6,109 nt of DNA from JANJUB01 sp964586225 (GTDB taxonomy: Bacteria; Armatimonadota; Fimbriimonadia; Fimbriimonadales; Fimbriimonadaceae), in the NCBI GenBank assembly GCA_964586225.1, contig CAZPHD010000080.1:1-6109 (forward strand). Direction: 5' to 3'. The notes beneath the pieces were generated by a model. That model was not told where the DNA came from, did no database searches, and worked only from the letters and a program-made list of their open reading frames with translations. Shown piece after piece: positions 1 to 4,770 of the stretch. A program made the translations under genes and the position numbers. Position 1 is the stretch's first letter, and each line of letters opens with the position of its first letter.

Positions 1-1282
1 CATCTTGCTCGGTGGTCGCGTTCAAGACGAGCTTGTCGAGCGCGCGCGCGAGATGGGCGAAGGTGAGTATGACGAGTACACGGGCACGTTCGTGAGCTAC
101 CGTCGCGGTGGCAAGGAGCGAGCCGCACCGCCGTTGCCGCTGGATGACACCGAGCGCCGGACGCTTTCCGAGGAAGTTCGGGCCCTGGGTGGACTTTACA
201 TCTTGGGTACAGAGCGACACGAGAGCCGCCGAATCGACAACCAGCTACGTGGTCGTGCGGGCCGCCAGGGCGATCCGGGTGAGAGCCGGTTCTTTGTGGC
301 TCTCGAAGACCAGCTGTGGAAGATCTTCAACGCCAAGATGTTGGAAAACCCGCTTCTGAAGGCGTGGCCTCCGATGGAGCAGGTGGACACCAAGTTCCTG
401 TCGGGCATGATCGCCAAGACGCAGGAACGGATCGAGAATCACTTCTTCGAAGCGCGAAAGCACGTTCTCGAGTACGACGACGTTCTCAATGCCCAACGCG
501 AGCACATTTACGGATGGCGACGCGAGATTCTCATCGGCGAGCGCGACGTGCGCAGCGACCTCATCGGCCAGATTGACGAGCTCATGGCCGAGGTCTGCGA
601 AAACGCCTGGATGATTGATGAGCAGGTGGGTCGGGTCTACGACTATGAGGTTCTATATGAGGACCTTGCCGAGTTGTTCCCGATTATCGACTATGCGACG
701 CTGAGCGACCTGGAACAGCACGCTCCAGGCGAGCCCATCACTGCGTTCGTCCAGCAAGTGGCGCACCGAGCGTATGAGGCCAAGGTTGCGAGCTATGACC
801 CGGAGATCATGAAGTATCTCGAGCAGCAGGTCATGCTACGTGCCGTCAACGACAAGTGGATGGATCACCTTCAGGTGGTCGAGTACATCCGCGAAGGTAT
901 CGGCTTGCGCGGTTATGGCCAGACCGACCCGCTGGTTGCATACAAGCGCGAGACGTATGATCTGTTCCAGAACACGTTGCGGCAGATTCGCGATGAGGCG
1001 GTGAAGATGATCTTCCGAGCGGAGATTCAGGTGAATCAGCCCCAAGTTGCTGAGCCGTCGATGACGCGGATCGAGGATGAACCCGCGGAGTCGGCAGCGC
1101 TGGGGATGACCGCCGATGCGACGTCGGCGGTGTCGCCCATCATCATGCCGGGTCAGGCCGATGGCTACTTGGCGGATGTGGACTGGAGCCGGGTCGGTCG
1201 CAACGATCCGTGCCCGTGCGGTAGCGGTAAGAAGTTCAAGGCCTGCCACTACCCAACGCTTCGCGCCTCGGGCGTGATCTAG
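1..1282 (+). CDS. secA: Preprotein translocase ATPase SecA, C-terminal part (5' truncated by window)
   Basis: SecA is the cytoplasmic ATPase motor that pushes unfolded preproteins through the SecYEG channel. The frame is open from base 2, so the gene begins upstream; the TTG at base 5 is not a real start. The 426 visible residues open with ILLGG, just after the expected GRGTD motif of the second nucleotide-binding domain. They continue with GTERHESRRIDNQLRGRAGR at about residues 69-88, the conserved helicase motif VI region carrying the arginine finger. The scaffold and wing domain follows, with HVLEYDDVLNAQR near 154-166 and KWMDHLQVVEYIREGIGLRGYGQ further on. After an acidic variable linker comes a SEC-C zinc tail, with cysteines at about 404, 406 and 415 and histidine at 416. 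Such tails bind zinc and contact SecB or ribosomes in other bacteria. The region between ILLGG and GTERHESRR looks about 20 residues longer than in E. coli SecA. The TAG stop overlaps the convergent peptidase gene. Confidence 0.97.
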   Translation, partial: ILLGGRVQDELVERAREMGEGEYDEYTGTFVSYRRGGKERAAPPLPLDDTERRTLSEEVRALGGLYILGTERHESRRIDNQLRGRAGRQGDPGESRFFVALEDQLWKIFNAKMLENPLLKAWPPMEQVDTKFLSGMIAKTQERIENHFFEARKHVLEYDDVLNAQREHIYGWRREILIGERDVRSDLIGQIDELMAEVCENAWMIDEQVGRVYDYEVLYEDLAELFPIIDYATLSDLEQHAPGEPITAFVQQVAHRAYEAKVASYDPEIMKYLEQQVMLRAVNDKWMDHLQVVEYIREGIGLRGYGQTDPLVAYKRETYDLFQNTLRQIRDEAVKMIFRAEIQVNQPQVAEPSMTRIEDEPAESAALGMTADATSAVSPIIMPGQADGYLADVDWSRVGRNDPCPCGSGKKFKACHYPTLRASGVI

Positions 1283-2286
1283 AGCAACTCGCGTCCGATG
1301 CGGGCGTAAAGATCGACCGCATCGGACAGCTCTCGCTTAGAGAGTCGCTCGTGCTCGGTATGGGCGACGTGAATCGTTCCGGGTCCGAGGAGATAAGGCT
1401 CGCCCCAGGCCGGGCCGAGCGCCGGGATGTCGGTGGTGTACTTCACCACGCACGTTTCGATGCCCGGGACGGTGCCGAGTTCGACTGCGGGAATGCAGAG
1501 CACCTCGCGAACCTCAACGCGGTCGGCGACAATGTCGCGGATTTGATTGCGGACGGCGTCAGGGTCGTCGACGAGGCGAATGAGAAGTTCAGCCTTGGCG
1601 GCGTCGGGGATAACATTCGGTGCGCGCCCGCCCTGCAGCGTTCCGATGTTCATTGTTGTCGGCCCGAGTCGCGGATGGACCGGCCAATCGGCTTCTTTCA
1701 GATCGGCGAGGACATCAATGAGCGGCTCGATGGCGGACTGTCCGAGCTCCGGATAGGCGGAGTGGGCCATGCGGCCGTGAGCATGGAGCTCGATGCGGAG
1801 CGCGCCCTTGGTGCCGACCGCGAGCTTGTTCTCGGTGGGTTCGCCGTTGATGAGGAACTTGCTCCCGATGCCATATTTTGCGGCGGTATAGGCGCCGGCG
1901 CTGCCTTGCTCCTCGCCCACAACGAAGAGCAGCGCCAGCCCGGTCCTGCACTCGCTGAGCAGCCGTTCGGCGGCCCCGATCATGGCGGCGAGGATTCCCT
2001 TGGCATCGCAACTTCCACGCCCATGGATCCAGGTGTCGTCTTCTCTTGATGGGATGAAGGGCGGCACGGTGTCGAAGTGGGTGCTGAAGGTGAGTGTGGG
2101 CTCGCCGAAGGTGGCGAGGACATTGAACCGGTCGTCCTCGACCGGCATGCGCGTGACGGTGCCGCCGTAACCTTGAGCCAGCCCGCTCAGGAAGCCGTCG
2201 AGAAACTCGCCGCACTCCCGTTCGTTGCCGGAGATTGATGGGATATCCACCAGGCGGCGGGTGAGGGCGACGACGTCAAGGGCCAT
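1279..2286 (-). CDS. M20 family metallopeptidase (ArgE/DapE/CPG2-like deacylase)
   Basis: This 335-residue protein has the full M20 dizinc hydrolase pattern, a cytoplasmic family that hydrolyses amide bonds in N-acyl amino acids or small peptides. Visible motifs are STHFDTVPP (metal ligand H70, with D72 behind it), GRGSCDAKG (bridging D94), VVGEEQG (general base E125 and ligand E126), NGEPTENK (ligand E149) and GPGTIHVAHTEHERL (probable ligand H309). The lid/dimerisation domain runs from about residue 158 to 255 and carries GRMAHSAYP with H175. The start MALDVVALTRRLVDIPSISG is typical of the family. No Shine-Dalgarno sequence lies upstream, where the minus strand is pyrimidine-rich. The substrate cannot be read from sequence: acetylornithine, acetyllysine, succinyl-diaminopimelate or a dipeptide are all possible, and no arginine- or lysine-pathway gene lies nearby. 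Its 335 residues are on the short side for the family. Its 3' end overlaps secA by 4 bp, tail to tail. Confidence 0.93.
   Translation of the reverse strand: MALDVVALTRRLVDIPSISGNERECGEFLDGFLSGLAQGYGGTVTRMPVEDDRFNVLATFGEPTLTFSTHFDTVPPFIPSREDDTWIHGRGSCDAKGILAAMIGAAERLLSECRTGLALLFVVGEEQGSAGAYTAAKYGIGSKFLINGEPTENKLAVGTKGALRIELHAHGRMAHSAYPELGQSAIEPLIDVLADLKEADWPVHPRLGPTTMNIGTLQGGRAPNVIPDAAKAELLIRLVDDPDAVRNQIRDIVADRVEVREVLCIPAVELGTVPGIETCVVKYTTDIPALGPAWGEPYLLGPGTIHVAHTEHERLSKRELSDAVDLYARIGRELL
1293..1327. terminator. Perfect 11-bp inverted repeat just past the secA stop; possible terminator hairpin
   Basis: GTCCGATGCGG at 1293-1303 is the exact reverse complement of CCGCATCGGAC at 1317-1327, with a 13-nt loop. 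It begins 10 bases after the secA stop and lies inside the last codons of the convergent peptidase gene. A weaker 5-bp hairpin (CTCTC/GAGAG, 1330-1344) follows. No U-tract follows on the + strand, so it is not a textbook intrinsic terminator. With no intergenic space between the two genes, it is the best candidate for an end or stability signal of the secA transcript. Confidence 0.4.
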
Positions 2287-2311
2287 AGGGAGAGGGTACC
2301 GGGTGGGGAGA

Positions 2312-2421
2312 GTTAGCAGTTTGCTGTTAGCAGTTAGCAGTTCGAACGCTTACCGGCCGCAAGCGCGCCGTTCGTCCCTCCGTTACTGCGAACTGCCCGC
2401 TGCAAACTGCCAACTGCCAAC
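2312..2421. repeat. Facing arrays of 7-bp units (5 + 5) forming a long imperfect inverted repeat
   Basis: The left arm, 2312-2346, reads as five heptamers: GTTAGCA, GTTTGCT, GTTAGCA, GTTAGCA, GTTCGAA. The right arm, 2387-2421, read on the - strand is GTTGGCA, GTTGGCA, GTTTGCA, GCGGGCA, GTTCGCA. The arms are both 35 bp, both finish in GTTCG at the loop side, and match at 27 of 35 positions by my count. The 40-bp loop contains a small internal hairpin (CGCTT 2347-2351 with AAGCG 2361-2365). It lies between two divergent genes, starting 26 bp upstream of the peptidase start. The style recalls the short tandem heptamer repeats (STRRs) known from cyanobacteria, but I do not assign it to a named family. 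The rest of 2287-2494 shows no gene. Confidence 0.8.
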
Positions 2422-2481
2422 TTTCCCCGCCAAAGGCCCCAAAACTTCTCATTTCCTGAAACGCGCCTTAGGAATCTTGAG

Positions 2482-2487
2482 TAATCT
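2482..2487 (+). promoter_or_regulatory. Weak candidate -10 element for the DUF2089-DUF4097 operon
   Basis: TAATCT lies 7 bases upstream of the ATG at 2495. No convincing -35 is present at normal spacing; CTGAAA at 2456-2461 would leave a 20-bp spacer. The nearest purine-rich stretch, AGGAA at 2470-2474, is about 20 bases from the ATG and too far to act as a ribosome binding site. If this is the -10, the message would start at or next to the ATG and be leaderless. This is a weak match offered only as a candidate. Confidence 0.2.
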
Positions 2488-2494
2488 GAACATC

Positions 2495-2905
2495 ATGGGT
2501 GAAAAAACGCTCCATACCATGCCTGCTCGCGATCCGGTTGGGGGAGGGCCGCTCTACGTGAGCGAGCTCACCGCCGAAGACACTGGCGTCGTGATTCGAG
2601 GCAAGTTCCGAATTCCCCGACTCGCCCAACTCGACACCGAGCAGGCGCATTTTCTTGAGGTGTTTCTGCGCACGCGGGGCAATCTAACCGCGATGGAAAA
2701 GGAAGTCGGGCTGAGCTATCCGACCCTTCGCTCACGGCTCGATGCGCTGCTCGACACGCTGGACTTAAAGCCGATCAACGCGGAGCCCAGCAAGAAGGAG
2801 CTCAAGAAGGCGTCGGAACAGCGCCGCTCGATTCTCGAAATGCTTGAACGAGGGGAGATCACGGCTGATGAAGCCAAGTCTCGAATGAAGGAGGTGACCG
2901 CGTGA
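2495..2905 (+). CDS. DUF2089-type helix-turn-helix protein with degenerate, cysteine-free zinc ribbon
   Basis: The 136-residue protein matches the DUF2089 pattern. GKFRIPRLAQLDTEQAHFLE (37-56) is followed by FLRTRGNLTAMEKEVGLSYP and TLRSRLDALLDTL (57-89), which form a predicted Fis-like helix-turn-helix that should bind DNA. Typical members begin with a CPxCG...CPSCG zinc ribbon. Here the equivalent segment (about 12-36, DPVGGGPLYVSELTAEDTGV) has no cysteine, and neither has the whole protein. The C-terminus is charged and helical, with RRSILEMLERGEITADEAKS at 110-129. Bacterial homologues often sit beside DUF4097 genes, and here the stop overlaps the next start in GTGA. I chose the ATG at 2495; an in-frame ATG at 2519 would drop eight residues and fits equally well because neither has a Shine-Dalgarno. 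Its likely role is a transcriptional regulator or partner of the downstream protein. The precise target is unknown. Confidence 0.85.
   Translation: MGEKTLHTMPARDPVGGGPLYVSELTAEDTGVVIRGKFRIPRLAQLDTEQAHFLEVFLRTRGNLTAMEKEVGLSYPTLRSRLDALLDTLDLKPINAEPSKKELKKASEQRRSILEMLERGEITADEAKSRMKEVTA
2888..2897 (+). promoter_or_regulatory. Perfect Shine-Dalgarno for the DUF4097 gene
   Basis: AAGGAGGTGA is fully complementary to the usual 3' end of 16S rRNA and ends 4 bases before the GTG at 2902, so GGAGG is 7 bases from the start. It lies inside the last codons of the DUF2089 gene and fixes the GTG as the start. Together with the GTGA stop/start overlap it indicates translational coupling with strong re-initiation. 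It is the only clear Shine-Dalgarno at any start in this window. Confidence 0.9.
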
Positions 2906-4152
2906 AGGAAGAAGTAACAAGGATATTGAAGATGGTGCAGGAGGGCAAGATTTCGCCCGAAGACGCCGCCGAACTGATTGACGCCTTTCAGGGCGACAAC
3001 CCGAGCGAGGAGCCTCCGGTAGCCGAGACGACTCCCCCGCCCCCGGGTGATGGTCCTGGCGATGCGCCGCCACCACCTCCAGCCGGCGAACCAGGCCAGA
3101 AGGGCGACTTCTTTAAGGGGTTTGTCGACTTCATGAACAACCTGGATAAGGAAGTTCGCGAGTCGGTGGACTGGAAGCAGGTCGCCGATCAGGCGCGTCA
3201 GGGTGCTCAGAAGGGGCTGGATGCCGTGAAGCGGGCGGCTGAGGAAGTCAAGGCAGGCAACATCAACTTCCCGCTGTTTGGCGTGGTTGAGTCGCGGGAC
3301 CTGACTTTGCCGCTCAATGCTGACGGCAGCAAGATCATCAAGATTGAGAACCCGTGCGGTTCGGTCAAGGTGACCTCGGGCCACGAGGAGGGCACGGTGA
3401 CTGCGCGGGCGAAGGTCCGGGGGAGCAATGCCGAGGATGCTAAGGCCAAGGCCGAGGAATACACGCTGATCGTTGAAGAGAGCGAGCATGCGATCATCAT
3501 CCGGCAGCCTAAGATTGCCGCCCTGACCGTGGACCTTGTTTTGCAGCTTGTTCATGGGGCGGAAGTCGAAGTACGCACCGACGCGGGCGAAGTCACGATT
3601 GCCGACACGGGCAAGGGGGCTCGCGTGTTCTCGTCGGCGGGCGATGTGAGCCTTCGTGGCTTGAACGGACCGATCGAAGTGACACTGCAGAGTGGCTACC
3701 TTTCGCTCGAAGACATCATCACACCGATGGCGTCCCTCGAGAACAAGGCGGGCGACATTTCGATTGCTCGAATCGACGGCAACGTGAACGCGCGCGCGGC
3801 TTCCGGTGACGTTACCGCGAAGGGTCTGAACGGAAAGACGCTGTCGGTTGAGTCGGTGTCAGGCGATGTGAAGGTTGAGTTCAACACGCCCGTTACCGGT
3901 TCGGTCAATGTGCGGACGGTCAATGGCGATACTCATGTCGCATTGCCGGACGGATGCGACTGCCGCGTGTCGATTTCGACGCTTCGTGGCGATGTGTCGT
4001 GTACGGTGCCCCTGACGGACGAGGCCCGAAGCGCTCAGCGGATCACGGGCCGACTTGGCGAAGGTTTGGGCACGCTGGACATCTCAGGCATCAACGGGGA
4101 TATCTCGTTGACACCTCGGGTGCTGGCGGCGGCAGCGGAAGAGGCGGAGTAG
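2902..4152 (+). CDS. DUF4097 beta-repeat protein with N-terminal SHOCT-like helical motif (YvlB/LiaX-like architecture)
   Basis: The 416-residue protein starts at GTG. Residues 1-29 (VTRILKMVQEGKISPEDAAE and flanks) form the short helical motif found at the N-terminus of YvlB/LiaX-type proteins. A proline-rich linker (about 34-66, with PPPP and PPPPP runs) and a charged, probably helical stretch (68-118) follow. From about 128 to 405 comes the DUF4097 region, an array of short beta-strand turns marked by GD repeats: GDVSL 247, GDISI 284, GDVTA 302, GDVKV 321, GDTHV 342, GDVSC 363 and GDISL 399. This spacing suggests a right-handed beta-solenoid-like stack. I see no signal peptide or membrane segment, so it is probably cytoplasmic or peripheral. 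LiaX in Enterococcus senses cell-envelope stress, and a similar role here is only an analogy. It is translationally coupled to the DUF2089 gene, and a structured spacer starts 4 bases after its stop. Confidence 0.88.
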   Translation: MKEEVTRILKMVQEGKISPEDAAELIDAFQGDNPSEEPPVAETTPPPPGDGPGDAPPPPPAGEPGQKGDFFKGFVDFMNNLDKEVRESVDWKQVADQARQGAQKGLDAVKRAAEEVKAGNINFPLFGVVESRDLTLPLNADGSKIIKIENPCGSVKVTSGHEEGTVTARAKVRGSNAEDAKAKAEEYTLIVEESEHAIIIRQPKIAALTVDLVLQLVHGAEVEVRTDAGEVTIADTGKGARVFSSAGDVSLRGLNGPIEVTLQSGYLSLEDIITPMASLENKAGDISIARIDGNVNARAASGDVTAKGLNGKTLSVESVSGDVKVEFNTPVTGSVNVRTVNGDTHVALPDGCDCRVSISTLRGDVSCTVPLTDEARSAQRITGRLGEGLGTLDISGINGDISLTPRVLAAAAEEAE

Positions 4153-4156
4153 GGTG

Positions 4157-4233
4157 CGCCGGGGGAAACCACCCGGCGACCTCGTGGGTTCAGATTTGGA
4201 TTCCACGAGGCCGTCGGGTGGTTGTTGCCGACG
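4157..4233. terminator. 77-bp structured spacer: three abutting hairpins or one 21-bp stem; likely bidirectional terminator or repeat element
   Basis: The spacer between two convergent genes is almost entirely palindromic. Hairpin A pairs CGCCGGG (4157-4163) with CCCGGCG (4172-4178). Hairpin B pairs CCTCGTGG (4180-4187) with CCACGAGG (4203-4210). Hairpin C pairs CGTCGG (4212-4217) with CCGACG (4228-4233), ending at the base before the ferritin stop codon. Single bases separate the hairpins. Alternatively B extends to a 21-bp stem, 4167-4187 with 4203-4223, with one wobble and one mismatch and a 15-nt loop; this excludes A and C. No strong U-tract follows on either strand, so Rho-independent function is plausible but not certain. 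It could also be a dispersed palindromic element. Confidence 0.7.
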
Positions 4234-4725
4234 CTACCCCTCCTCAAACGCATCCAGCAACGGCTCGGCCTGAAACAGGTTGATGCCGCTAGACACCAGG
4301 TCCATCAGCTTGGCCATCTTGCTCTCTTCCTCAAGTTGCTCTTCGAGGAACCACTGGAGGAACTGGTGCGCGACCGCATCGTTCTCTTCGATTGCGGCTT
4401 GGGCCATGGCTTTGAACTCTCGCGTCACCTTGGCTTCGCTGTTGGCGGCGGCGCGGATGCAGGCGGCGGCGTCGGCAAACTTGGTGGTCGCCGGCCCGAC
4501 GGCGGGCAAGTCATACTCCACGTCGTTGTCATCCAGGAACCGCATGATCTTGGCCGCGTGCTCGGCCTCTTCAAGAGCCTGATTCCAGAAGAGCTTTGAC
4601 CAGCGATCGAGGCTGTGCCTGCGGAACCAGATCGCAATGCCGTGATAGTTCATGTGGGCAGAAAGCTCGCTGGCGATCTGCGCGGTAAGCATGTCGGCAA
4701 GTCGGTCGGAGATGATGCGTGGCAT
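4234..4725 (-). CDS. Bacterial non-heme ferritin
   Basis: The 163-residue protein is a four-helix-bundle ferritin that would oxidise Fe(II) and store it as a mineral core inside a 24-subunit cytoplasmic shell. The ferroxidase residues align by eye with E. coli FtnA: E20 (in QIASELSAHMNY), E53 and H56 (LEEAEHAAKIM), E97 (NSEAKVTREF), Q130 and E133 (FLQWFLEEQLEEE). The FLQWFLEEQ helix and the GINLF end also resemble mycobacterial BfrB. I see no bacterioferritin-type heme methionine. Length is normal for the family. The start MPRIISDRLADMLTAQI is chosen because helix A begins there. An in-frame ATG at 4821 would add 32 residues unlike ferritin and would run into the divergent recN gene. There is no Shine-Dalgarno; a -10-like TATACT lies only 6 bases upstream. 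Its 3' end abuts the structured spacer. Confidence 0.93.
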   Translation of the reverse strand: MPRIISDRLADMLTAQIASELSAHMNYHGIAIWFRRHSLDRWSKLFWNQALEEAEHAAKIMRFLDDNDVEYDLPAVGPATTKFADAAACIRAAANSEAKVTREFKAMAQAAIEENDAVAHQFLQWFLEEQLEEESKMAKLMDLVSSGINLFQAEPLLDAFEEG

Positions 4726-4731
4726 GATGGG

Positions 4732-4737
4732 AGTATA
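4732..4737 (-). promoter_or_regulatory. Candidate -10 element of the ferritin gene (leaderless arrangement)
   Basis: On the minus strand TATACT matches the TATAAT consensus at five of six positions and sits 6 bases before the ferritin ATG. Transcription would then start at or within a base or two of the ATG. The -35 is poor: nothing near TTGACA lies at 16-18 bp. The whole ferritin-recN spacer is only 45 bp, so the recN promoter must overlap this one or lie inside the ferritin gene. A small palindrome CTGAATCAG (4755-4763) is the only other symmetry in the spacer. Confidence 0.4.
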
Positions 4738-4770
4738 TCGCCCTGCGCATCCGTCTGAATCAGTAAGTCC

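Noticed and set aside
836..1249. Minus-strand open frame (137 codons) opposite the secA 3' end
   Set aside because: It is arginine- and histidine-rich and antisense to the conserved SecA scaffold and SEC-C region.
1351..2049. Plus-strand open frame (232 codons) opposite the M20 peptidase gene
   Set aside because: The peptidase frame carries every catalytic motif of its family; the antisense product has none and no ribosome binding site.
2312..2421. CRISPR array
   Set aside because: The units are only 7 bp, directly adjacent and without spacers, and the two arms are inverted relative to each other.
2225..2494. Upstream in-frame extension of the DUF2089 gene
   Set aside because: It would run through the heptamer repeat and the start of the divergent peptidase gene; the translated part is low-complexity and unlike DUF2089.
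2716..3555. Long minus-strand open frame (279 codons) opposite the DUF2089/DUF4097 genes
   Set aside because: It is arginine- and leucine-rich, matches no family I know, and lies wholly antisense to two well-supported genes; GC-rich coding DNA often leaves such frames open.
4743..4763. Possible LexA/SOS box upstream of recN
   Set aside because: CTG and CAG triplets are present, but the spacing (15 bases between 4743-4745 and 4761-4763) does not match the E. coli-type CTG-N10-CAG, and no Gram-positive-type GAAC-N4-GTTC box is seen.
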